From: Mediterranea massiliensis
GTDB taxonomy: Bacteria; Bacteroidota; Bacteroidia; Bacteroidales; Bacteroidaceae
Direction: 5' to 3'
NCBI GenBank assembly: GCA_015060685.1
Contig: SUXZ01000002.1
Location: 1-64,000 of the forward strand
DNA: 64,000 nt
Shown: one piece after another, positions 20,100-28,413 of the stretch
Position numbering within the stretch: position 1 is the first letter of the stretch
How the letters are laid out: each line of letters begins with the position of its first letter
Position numbers and translations under genes: made by a program
The notes under the pieces: model-generated
The model's database searches: none
Seen by the model: only the letters and a program-made list of their open reading frames with translations
What the model was told of the DNA's origin: nothing

Positions 20100-20741
20100 T
20101 TAACTGATTTCATATAGTACCAATAAGATAGCTGTCCAATGTGCTATGCTTCCTAATAAAACGAAAAAGTGCCAGATGGCATGGAAATACTTTTGCTTGT
20201 CGTGAGCATAGAAGTAGGTGCCCGTAGTGTAGAAGATACCTTCGGCAAGGATGCAACACATGGCCGATGTGGGTAAGGCTTCGAACACAGGTTTGCCTAT
20301 CAACACCACACTCCATCCCATCAGTAGGTAAAGGATGAGTGATAGGCGTGGATAGCGACCTATTAAGAAGATTTTATAGAAGGTGCCTCCAATGGCAACC
20401 GCCCAAAGTAGGCCGAAGACTACCCATCCCAATGCGCCGCCCACTACACCGATGCAGATAGGTGTGTAGGATGAGGCTATCATGATGTAGATGCCTATGT
20501 GGTCGAGCAATCTTAATACTTGCTTCCCTTTGCCCGGTTTCCACCAATGGTACAGGGTGCTGCATGCATACATAATCAGCATGCCGCAAGTAAAGAATGT
20601 CACACCAAAGGCATGCTTCCAATTGGCTTCGTAGCTTAGTTTCAGGATGAGCCATGCCATGGATAGAGTAAACAACACGCCGACAAAATGTGTCAGCGTG
20701 TTGAGGATTTCTTCTTTATTTCTACCTTTCAGTATATTCAT
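20100..20741 (-). CDS. trhA: Hemolysin III / PAQR family membrane protein
   Basis: NTLTHFVGVLFTLSMAWLIL, CSTLYHWWKPGKGKQVLRLLDHIGIYIMIASSYTP. Confidence 0.9.
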   Translation of the reverse strand: MNILKGRNKEEILNTLTHFVGVLFTLSMAWLILKLSYEANWKHAFGVTFFTCGMLIMYACSTLYHWWKPGKGKQVLRLLDHIGIYIMIASSYTPICIGVVGGALGWVVFGLLWAVAIGGTFYKIFLIGRYPRLSLILYLLMGWSVVLIGKPVFEALPTSAMCCILAEGIFYTTGTYFYAHDKQKYFHAIWHFFVLLGSIAHWTAILLVLYEIS

Positions 20742-20742
20742 C

Positions 20743-23238
20743 TTATTTTACCGTTTCGCTTTGTGGTGCACCGAGGTATGAGCGCTTCAGTCCGCCGAAG
20801 TCAATCATTACCTTTTGCAATACCAGCGACTGGTCGAGTGGACGGATGCGTAAAGTATGTTTCTCTTTCTTCTCTACTTGGTGCTTGGTGTTGGTAGAGA
20901 TGACATGGTCGGCTTGCCACTTGCCTAATTCTCCGCGATAGTGTCCGTTGATGTTTACGATTTGTTCCGCACCTCCATCGATACTGATGGCATAGCGCAT
21001 GCCTTTGTAATCGTTGAAGTTCAATGTAGACGAGCACACAACGTGTACGGTGGCTTCACCGAATGCGTCGGTCACAAAGTCATACTCCAGATACATCTCC
21101 GCTTCGGGGGTGTTGGTGTAGGGCTGTGTGGTGATGGCCGAGCCTTCGCGTCCAAGGTTAGGAATCACTACCCATTGAGTACTTTCGCCGTTCATGCGTC
21201 GTGTATAGTTCTCGGCAAGGATGGATACTACTCCGTCGGCCTCTTGATATACGGCTGGTGCCGGTGCAATACGTGGCTCGGGTACACGGGTTGTGCGAGG
21301 AGGAGTTTGGCGGCGTGGCTCTTGCCAGATGCGGTATCCAATGTGGTGTTGGCTCATGATGTGGTTCCACTTGCCGTCGGACATGACGTGGTGATAGCGA
21401 TGTGTAAGGATTGAGTCGCGTTTGAAACATTCGTCAACCTTGTCTGCCCATTGGTTGGCTTCTGTACTTTGTGCTTTGGCCAGTTTGTCGTTCATGGCGG
21501 CGGCATAGTACATTTCGTAGAGGTTGGCACATGCCTGGATGGGGAAGAGTACCAATTGGTCGAAAGCATCGCGATGCGATTCGGGCAATACATAGTACAT
21601 GCGCAAGGCATCCAATTCAAGGGCTTTGTAGTCGTCCTTCACGCGTTGCCATTCGTTGTAGTTGTCCAGGCTATAGGTGCGTTGGTTGAGCAATTCGGGA
21701 GTGATGCGACGGTTGTACTTGGTGTAAGTGTCAATCAGTCGGGCGGCCTCTACGGCATACTCTTCGCCGAATTGGGTAGCGCAGAATGCTTGTGTGTGTG
21801 TCAACAGGTTGTCGGGATTGTATTCAGCAGGATTCCATGCAAAATCCAGGAAGAATTGGATAGGATATTCCATCGGCTTCAAGTCGCCCACGTTCAATAC
21901 CCAAATTTCGCGAACGCCATGTAGGTAAGTCAAGTTCATTTGTTCCCACATGCGTTGTATTTGTGTGATGTTCATCCACTTCGAGTTGCGTGGCGCACCT
22001 ACGTAATCTACGTGATAGTACATGCCATATCCACCTTTGCGAGGCTTGGCATCAAGCGCAGGAAGTCTTCTTACGTTGCCCCAGTTGTCGTCGCACAAAA
22101 GGAGGGTTACATCGTCGGGCACTCGCATGCCTTTGTCGTAGTAGTCTTGCACCTCTTTATATAAGGCCCATACTTGGGGTGTTTCTTTAGCCTTCTTGCC
22201 GGTTACCTTTTCGATAATCTTCCGTTGGTCTTTAACGATTTTCTCCAAAAGCTTGGTGTTGGTATCGGGGCTCATGGCTTCGTCTCCATCACCGCGCATA
22301 GCCAATGTGATAACTGCTTCCCAATCTTTGCAACGTTCCATGCCCTGTTGCCAGAAGTCGCGCAGCACTTTTCCGTTGGTAGCATAATTCCATTCGCCGG
22401 TGCCGCGTCGTTTCCAATCTTGTTGCGCCATGCCCATCGGTTCGTGGTGCGATGTGCTCATAACGATACCCATTTCGTTGGCAAGCGGGCCGTTCAACGG
22501 GTCATCGTCGTAGAAAGCACTGTTCCACATGGCCGGCCACATAAAGTTTCCGCGCAAGCGAAGTACCAGTTCGAATACCTTTTCGTAGAATTTGCTATTG
22601 AATCCGCCGAAGGTATCGGTTGCCCAGTTGCCCAAGCAAGGCCATTCGTCGTTCAAGAAGATACCACGATACTTCACCGCCGGTTCGCCATCGGTGTAGC
22701 TGCCCGGTGCAATGCTGATGGTGTTGTGCTTGTCGGCAGGTACATCGGCCCAATAATACCAAGGCGATACACCCATTTGCTTGGAAAGCTCGTATACGCC
22801 ATAGATGGCACCTCGTTTGTCGCTACCGGCAATGACTACCGCTTTGCTTACGCCTTCGATAGGGTTGTCGATGGTTTGCAACAGATACTTCTCGCGTTTG
22901 CCTTTCAGCTCGTTACCATCAATCTTTCCGTTGGCAATAAGTTGCTTAATCCATTGGCTATCGATGGTACCGATAATCAAGGCCTCTTGATTATTGGGGG
23001 TATAGATAAGTTGTGGGGTAGTGCCGGTTACGGCCTGTGCATCGTTCAGCAGGTTGTTTACCGCGCGCATCACGCCCTTGTCTTCTTGCTCGTCCACAAG
23101 AATGGGCAAAGCCTTTCCGTTGGCAATCCAAACAAATCCGTCCGTGTTGTAGTTTACAAACGTGCCTACTGCTTTCATAGACATAGTGGTTGCCATCATC
23201 ACAACGAGTAGCAACAGCGCTTTAAAGTTCTTCTTCAT
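20743..23238 (-). CDS. Glycoside hydrolase family 115 (xylan alpha-glucuronidase-like)
   Basis: 831 aa; GIFLNDEWPCLGNWATDTFGGFNSKFYEKVFELVLRLRGNFMWPAMWNSAFYDDDP, TSHHEPMGMAQQDW. Confidence 0.9.
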   Translation of the reverse strand: MKKNFKALLLLVVMMATTMSMKAVGTFVNYNTDGFVWIANGKALPILVDEQEDKGVMRAVNNLLNDAQAVTGTTPQLIYTPNNQEALIIGTIDSQWIKQLIANGKIDGNELKGKREKYLLQTIDNPIEGVSKAVVIAGSDKRGAIYGVYELSKQMGVSPWYYWADVPADKHNTISIAPGSYTDGEPAVKYRGIFLNDEWPCLGNWATDTFGGFNSKFYEKVFELVLRLRGNFMWPAMWNSAFYDDDPLNGPLANEMGIVMSTSHHEPMGMAQQDWKRRGTGEWNYATNGKVLRDFWQQGMERCKDWEAVITLAMRGDGDEAMSPDTNTKLLEKIVKDQRKIIEKVTGKKAKETPQVWALYKEVQDYYDKGMRVPDDVTLLLCDDNWGNVRRLPALDAKPRKGGYGMYYHVDYVGAPRNSKWMNITQIQRMWEQMNLTYLHGVREIWVLNVGDLKPMEYPIQFFLDFAWNPAEYNPDNLLTHTQAFCATQFGEEYAVEAARLIDTYTKYNRRITPELLNQRTYSLDNYNEWQRVKDDYKALELDALRMYYVLPESHRDAFDQLVLFPIQACANLYEMYYAAAMNDKLAKAQSTEANQWADKVDECFKRDSILTHRYHHVMSDGKWNHIMSQHHIGYRIWQEPRRQTPPRTTRVPEPRIAPAPAVYQEADGVVSILAENYTRRMNGESTQWVVIPNLGREGSAITTQPYTNTPEAEMYLEYDFVTDAFGEATVHVVCSSTLNFNDYKGMRYAISIDGGAEQIVNINGHYRGELGKWQADHVISTNTKHQVEKKEKHTLRIRPLDQSLVLQKVMIDFGGLKRSYLGAPQSETVK

Positions 23239-23338
23239 GGTTATTCCTTATTTATATAGGGTATTATGCATTTTTTGCAAAGATAGCGCAAGGTAAGCGA
23301 AATGCCAAATCTCAGCGAGAGAATATCAATGAAAAAGT

Positions 23339-23372
23339 TCCCTTAAGGGAAATTTTTTCCTTTAAGGGAACG
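23339..23372. repeat. Paired TTAAGGG palindromes (19-bp spacing) downstream of trpB
   Basis: GTTCCCTTAAGGGAAATTTTTTCCTTTAAGGGAAC. Confidence 0.7.
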
Positions 23373-23412
23373 TAATCTGAGCCTTTATGATTCTTGAACA
23401 ACCCCTTCCTCT

Positions 23413-24603
23413 TCAAACAAAGCGGTGGGCATGCTTCAAGTAGGTATCCATGTCTTTGTCGCCTCGACCGGAGACGGTTAGCACAACCACATCGTCGGGA
23501 TTGAATTTTACCTTTTCCAATGCGGCAAGTGCGTGCGATGATTCAAGCGCCGGTATAATGCCCTCTATGCGTGTCAGGTTGAAGGCGGCTTGCAGGGCTT
23601 CGTCGTCGTTTATGGCTACTACCTCGATGCGATTCTCCTTGGCCAGATGCGCGTAAAGTGGCCCAATACCTGGATAATCCAATCCGGCGCTGATAGAGTA
23701 GGCTTCCATTACCTCTTCGTTCTCATCCTTCAGTACCAGTGATTTGAATCCGTGCAAGATACCTTCTTTACCTAGGGTGATGGTAGCGGCCGTTTGATTG
23801 GTGTCGATGCCCAATCCGCCGGCTTCGGCTAATAGAATCTTTACGCGTTGGTCGTCAAAATAGTGATAGATGGTGCCGGCTGCATTGCTTCCTCCACCGA
23901 TGCAGGCTATCAGATAGTCGGGATAACTACGGCCTTCTTGTTCAAGAAGTTGCTTTTGAATCTCTTCGCTGATGACCGATTGGAAACGCGCCACCATGTC
24001 GGGGTAGGGATGGGGCCCTACGGCCGAGCCAAGCAGGTAGTAAGTGCCGTCAATATCGTTCATCCAAGCTTCAATGGCGGCATCCACGGCATTGCTTAGT
24101 GTCATGCTTCCCGATTTTACGCCGCAAACTTCAGCCCCAAGCATACGCATCTTCTCAACATTCGCCCGTTGGCGTTCCATATCCGTTTGTCCCATGTAGA
24201 TGGTGCATGGCATATTCATCAGCGCACATACCGTAGCCGTGGCTACGCCATGTTGTCCGGCACCCGTTTCGGCAATAATGCATTTCTTTCCCAAGTGTTT
24301 GGCCAGTAGCGCCTGGCCGATGGTGTTGTTGATTTTGTGTGCACCGGTGTGATTCAAATCTTCGCGTTTCAGGTAAATCTTGCATCCATACTGCTCGCTT
24401 AGGCGTTTGGCATGATAAAGGGGCGACGGGCGTCCTACATAGTCGCGCAACAACTGCTCATACTCATGTTTGAAGCTTTCACTTTCCATTACTTTGCGGT
24501 AGTTTTCGGCCAACTCGTTTACATTTGCGCGTAGGGCATCGGGCACATAGGCGCCACCAAACTCACCATAAAAGCCTTCGGGGCTTACTTCATACTTTTT
24601 CAT
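23413..24603 (-). CDS. trpB: Tryptophan synthase beta chain
   Basis: YGEFGGAYVPDALR, YLKREDLNHTGAHKINNTIGQALLAK, CIGGGSNAAG; start at MKKYEVSPEG. Confidence 0.94.
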   Translation of the reverse strand: MKKYEVSPEGFYGEFGGAYVPDALRANVNELAENYRKVMESESFKHEYEQLLRDYVGRPSPLYHAKRLSEQYGCKIYLKREDLNHTGAHKINNTIGQALLAKHLGKKCIIAETGAGQHGVATATVCALMNMPCTIYMGQTDMERQRANVEKMRMLGAEVCGVKSGSMTLSNAVDAAIEAWMNDIDGTYYLLGSAVGPHPYPDMVARFQSVISEEIQKQLLEQEGRSYPDYLIACIGGGSNAAGTIYHYFDDQRVKILLAEAGGLGIDTNQTAATITLGKEGILHGFKSLVLKDENEEVMEAYSISAGLDYPGIGPLYAHLAKENRIEVVAINDDEALQAAFNLTRIEGIIPALESSHALAALEKVKFNPDDVVVLTVSGRGDKDMDTYLKHAHRFV

Positions 24604-24630
24604 TTTTCTTTTTCGTTTTAAATTAGACAT

Positions 24631-24664
24631 AAAAAAAGAGGCCTGCCGCAAGTGCGACAGGCCC
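24631..24664 (-). terminator. Attenuator terminator upstream of trpB
   Basis: Minus strand GGCCTGTCGC ACTT GCGGCAGGCC TCTTTTTTT (10-bp stem, one U-G). Confidence 0.85.
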
Positions 24665-24724
24665 CGTATAGGATTCTCTTTATCTGCTATTATATATAAG
24701 AGGTATATACATGGAACTGCTCCC

Positions 24725-24784
24725 TTACGACCTTTGGGGTTGTAAGAGGCGCCACCAACATGTATTTACCATTGCTCTATTCAT
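24725..24784 (-). CDS. trp leader peptide with tandem Trp codons (MNRAMVNTCWWRLLQPQRS)
   Basis: Short ORF with TGG TGG, then a pause hairpin over the stop codon (24724-24746) and a terminator before trpB. Confidence 0.8.
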   Translation of the reverse strand: MNRAMVNTCWWRLLQPQRS

Positions 24785-24889
24785 ATTATTTCCATTATTT
24801 CGGTGCAAATGTATATATGTTATTTGATATATCCAAGCATTTTTGTTATTTAAAACATAAAAAAAACTATCTTTGCACTCGCTTTTGCA

Positions 24890-24909
24890 AATACCTATTT
24901 GTAGGTATT
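24890..24909. promoter_or_regulatory. Palindromic operator candidate AATACCTA-TTTG-TAGGTATT just downstream of a TATCTTTG -7 element (24868-24875)
   Basis: 8-bp perfect arms, placed about where transcription of the His-rich gene / TonB receptor unit should start. Confidence 0.55.
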
Positions 24910-24965
24910 GTCCTTTTATGCAAAAAGAGTGAATTTTGCACCGCATTTAACAAAATTGTGTAAAC

Positions 24966-25310
24966 GTGAAACAATCTTTCAAACATATAGCATTGTCCGT
25001 ATCATTTCTGATGCTCTTCGTGGGCTATCAGATTTGCATTACTTCGTTTACACACGTCCACTACGTGAATGGGGTGATGATTACGCACTCGCACCCCTAT
25101 GCCGGCGATGAACACTCGCACCAAAAGACAGAGTTTTCATTGATTGCGCAATTGACGCATTTCTCGGCACTTACTCCGGAATTCATTATCTATAATCATA
25201 TTGTATGGCCCGTTGGAGGCATTGTTTCGGTTTGTCCAAAGGCAGATGCCTTGCCAACGAATGATGCTTGCTGCTATTCATTACGTGCTCCTCCGGTTGT
25301 TCAAATCTAA
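24966..25310 (+). CDS. Small exported His-rich protein, unknown function
   Basis: Hydrophobic N-terminus and TSFTHVHYVNGVMITHSHPYAGDEHSHQ; directly upstream of the TonB receptor. Confidence 0.7.
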   Translation: MKQSFKHIALSVSFLMLFVGYQICITSFTHVHYVNGVMITHSHPYAGDEHSHQKTEFSLIAQLTHFSALTPEFIIYNHIVWPVGGIVSVCPKADALPTNDACCYSLRAPPVVQI

Positions 25311-25357
25311 ATTGCAAGAGATAAACAATTTATTATTGAACAACTAACATTAACACA

Positions 25358-27640
25358 ATGAGATATTTATTTTCATTGATGCTCGTGGCTATGGGTATCA
25401 ATGCAATCTATGCGGTTACACCCGTTAAGGAGGGTAATCAGATAGCCGGACATGTAATTGAGAAAGATTCAGAAGAAAGCATACCCTTTGCGGCCGTTTT
25501 GATTGTCGGTACCGATTTGGGTACTACATCCGACGAGGGCGGTCATTTCACCTTTACCAACCTGAAAGCTGGAAAATACCTGTTGCGCGTTTCGTCGGTG
25601 GGCTATATTACCCAAGAGAAAGAGGTAGAGGTATCGGACAATGCCACATCGTTGGTTCATTTCCAAATGGAGGCAGATAACTTTATTACCGACGAGGTGG
25701 TAGTGTCGGCCAATCGGAATGAGGTAAGCCGAAAGGATGCGCCGGTAGTGGTGAACGTGATGAGCCAGAAGCTGTTCGAAACCGTCAATTCGCCCGACTT
25801 GGCCAAGTCGTTGAACTATCAATCGGGTGTGCGTGTGGAGAATAATTGTCAGAATTGCACCTTCCCACAAGTGCGCATCAACGGATTGGAAGGTCCCTAT
25901 TCGCAAATACTAATCAATAGTCGCCCGGTGATGAGTGCGCTGAGCGGCGTGTATGGCCTCGAACAGATTCCCGTCAATATGATTGAACGTATAGAGGTGG
26001 TTCGTGGAGGTGGCTCGGCGCTATTCGGTGCAAATGCCGTGGCCGGTACCATCAACATCATTACGAAAGATCCCATCAGCAACTCCTTCCAATTCAATAC
26101 CAACTTTACCAACATGGGTGGCGATGCGTGGGAGCAATACATGGGCGGTAATGTGTCGCTCGTTTCGGATGACAATACCTATGGCATAGCCATGTACGAA
26201 ACCTATCGCAACCGCAATCCTTACGACCGCGATGATGATGGCTTCTCCGAGGTGGGTAAACTCAATTCAAACACCTTTGGCTTGCGTGCATACTATCGCC
26301 CCTCTCACTTCAGCCGCATCAGCTTGGAGTATCACACCACCAACGAGTTTCGCCGGGGAGGTAACAAGTTCGACTTGCAACCACACGAAAGCGACATTAC
26401 CGAGCAAACCAAACACATTATTAATAGTGGAGGGGTGACTTACGACCAATACATCAACGAATACAAACACAAAATCTCTATATTCAGCTCTATTCAGCAT
26501 GTTGACCGTAATAGCTATTATGGTGCCGAGCAAGATCCTAATGCATACGGAAAAACTGACGACCTGACTTGGATGGCCGGTGCCATGTATGTGGGCAACT
26601 TCGACCGCTTCCTCTTTGCACCATCAGTCTTTACCGGTGGAGTGGAGTATAACAACAACTCGCTTCACGACATCATGACCGGTTACGACCGCGATATGAA
26701 GCAAGATGTGCGCATAGCAAGTGCCTTCGTGCAAAACGAATGGAAGATAAACCGTCTGACAATGCTTGTAGGAGCACGTTTGGATAAACACAACTTGATA
26801 GATGACCTTATCTTTAGCCCGCGTATTAACTTTCTCTACAAGCCAAGCGATGCATTGCAAACTCGCTTGACATGGTCAACCGGCTTCCGTGCGCCACAAG
26901 CCTACGACGAAGATTTGCACCTGACGGCCGTCGGTGGCGAGAATGTACAAACCATCTTGGCCGATGGCTTGAAAGAAGAACGCTCGAATAGTTTCAGTGG
27001 ATCTATCGATTGGACAACCAACTTCGGCCATTGGCAAGCCAACCTCTTGGCCGAAGCCTTCTATACCGATTTGAGCAACGTGTTTGTTATCGAGAGCATC
27101 ACACCCGCCATTCAAGAACGCCGAAACGGCGATGGTGCGCGAGTGTATGGTGTAAACCTTGATGCCAAGATTGCACACGGAAAAGAGGCCTCTTTCCAAT
27201 TGGGATTCACCGCTCAACGTAGCCGCTATAAAACCGATGAGGCTTGGACAGAGTTGGAAGACGGTACGGCTCTTACCACCAAGCGTATGACGCGTACTCC
27301 CGATTATTACGGCTACTTTACCTTCACCAGCGAGCCGTTCAAGAACTTCGGCTTCTCGCTTTCGGGCATCTATACCGGCTCGATGCAAGTGCCTCACTTT
27401 GCCGGATACATCGAGCAAGACTGCATGGAAACTACTCCTGAGTTCTTCGATTGCAACTTCAAGCTGAACTATACCTTCTTGTTGAAGGAGCATGTAAAGT
27501 TGCAACTCAATGCCGGTATGCAAAACATCTTCGATCAATTCCAAAAAGATTTGGATAAGGGAACCTTCCGCGATGCCGGATACTTCTATGGCCCTACCGT
27601 ACCTCGTAGTTTCTTCATCGGAATTAAGATTATGAATTAA
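25358..27640 (+). CDS. TonB-dependent receptor with N-terminal carboxypeptidase-like regulatory domain
   Basis: IAGHVIEKDSEESIPFAAVLIVGTDLGTTSDEGGHFTFTNLKAGKYLLRVSSVGY; plug ERIEVVRGGGSALFGANAVAGTINIITKDP. Confidence 0.93.
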   Translation: MRYLFSLMLVAMGINAIYAVTPVKEGNQIAGHVIEKDSEESIPFAAVLIVGTDLGTTSDEGGHFTFTNLKAGKYLLRVSSVGYITQEKEVEVSDNATSLVHFQMEADNFITDEVVVSANRNEVSRKDAPVVVNVMSQKLFETVNSPDLAKSLNYQSGVRVENNCQNCTFPQVRINGLEGPYSQILINSRPVMSALSGVYGLEQIPVNMIERIEVVRGGGSALFGANAVAGTINIITKDPISNSFQFNTNFTNMGGDAWEQYMGGNVSLVSDDNTYGIAMYETYRNRNPYDRDDDGFSEVGKLNSNTFGLRAYYRPSHFSRISLEYHTTNEFRRGGNKFDLQPHESDITEQTKHIINSGGVTYDQYINEYKHKISIFSSIQHVDRNSYYGAEQDPNAYGKTDDLTWMAGAMYVGNFDRFLFAPSVFTGGVEYNNNSLHDIMTGYDRDMKQDVRIASAFVQNEWKINRLTMLVGARLDKHNLIDDLIFSPRINFLYKPSDALQTRLTWSTGFRAPQAYDEDLHLTAVGGENVQTILADGLKEERSNSFSGSIDWTTNFGHWQANLLAEAFYTDLSNVFVIESITPAIQERRNGDGARVYGVNLDAKIAHGKEASFQLGFTAQRSRYKTDEAWTELEDGTALTTKRMTRTPDYYGYFTFTSEPFKNFGFSLSGIYTGSMQVPHFAGYIEQDCMETTPEFFDCNFKLNYTFLLKEHVKLQLNAGMQNIFDQFQKDLDKGTFRDAGYFYGPTVPRSFFIGIKIMN

Positions 27641-27668
27641 CTTTTATAACGTAATAGTCTAATGCACG

Positions 27669-27778
27669 CAATTTGTTCCGTCGATGCGCCGAATGCGTTC
27701 GGTGCATCGACGGAATTCGTTCGGCAGAAATATTTAGCCTTAAGGGAAAATAATTTTTCCCTTAAGGCTAAATAATAA
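27669..27778. repeat. 22-bp-phased array: three AATNNGTTCSG units plus two TTAAGG units; includes an 18-bp stem hairpin (27676-27715)
   Basis: CAATTTGTTCCG (27669), GAATGCGTTCGG (27691), GAATTCGTTCGG (27713); TTAAGG at 27740 and 27762. Confidence 0.7.
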
Positions 27779-27928
27779 ATTTCAGTTATAACAGTTTCAG
27801 TTTTTTTCTGCGTCATGCGTTTCTCTAAACTTGCTTCCAACTCCTTTTGGAGGGGGAGTATAGGTAGGCAAATAAATAACTGAAACTGATATAACTGTTA
27901 TTGTTAAGAATAATCGTTTATGGATACA

Positions 27929-27964
27929 AAAAAAGCGGCTGACTAATTTAGTCAGCCGCTTTTA
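27929..27964 (-). terminator. Terminator of the rpiB end of the ara operon
   Basis: AAAAGCGGCTGACTAA ATT AGTCAGCCGCTTTT. Confidence 0.8.
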
Positions 27965-27981
27965 GTTATTAAAGATTTCTA

Positions 27982-28413
27982 TTAACCTTGTACAGGAATC
28001 TTTTCGATGCGACGAGCATGACGACCGCCTTCGAACGGAGTGTTGAAGAACTTAGTCAAAATCTTGTCGGCTTCGTTATTGGTAACAAAACGTCCTGGCA
28101 TAACCAATACGTTGGCATCGTTGTGCTGACGGGCAAGCTCGGCAATATCCTTGCACCAGCAAAGAGCGGCACGGATACCTTGATGCTTGTTCAAAGTCAT
28201 GTTGATGCCATTACCGCTACCGCAGATAGCGATGCCTGTAGTACATTCGCCCGATTCGATGGCTTCTGCCAATGGGTGAGCAAAGTCTGCATAGTCAACA
28301 CTTTCGGTAGAGTAGGTACCAAATTCCTTATATTCGATATTCTTGGCTTCGAGCCATTGACGCACGTATTGCTTCAGCAAATAACCTGCGTGATCTGAAC
28401 AAATTCCTATCAT
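27982..28413 (-). CDS. rpiB: Ribose-5-phosphate isomerase B
   Basis: IGICSDHAGYLLKQYVRQWL, GIAICGSGNGINMTLNKHQGIRAALCW. Confidence 0.93.
   Translation of the reverse strand: MIGICSDHAGYLLKQYVRQWLEAKNIEYKEFGTYSTESVDYADFAHPLAEAIESGECTTGIAICGSGNGINMTLNKHQGIRAALCWCKDIAELARQHNDANVLVMPGRFVTNNEADKILTKFFNTPFEGGRHARRIEKIPVQG

Noticed and set aside
23339-23372. TTAAGGG palindrome pairs as plain Rho-independent terminators
   Set aside because: Several copies lack a T-run, are A/T-rich stems, occur upstream of genes, and keep a 22-bp period that a terminator would not need.
24725-24946. 73-aa minus-strand ORF as a protein
   Set aside because: Only the last 15-19 codons (leader peptide with WW) make sense; the upstream part overlaps the divergent promoter region.
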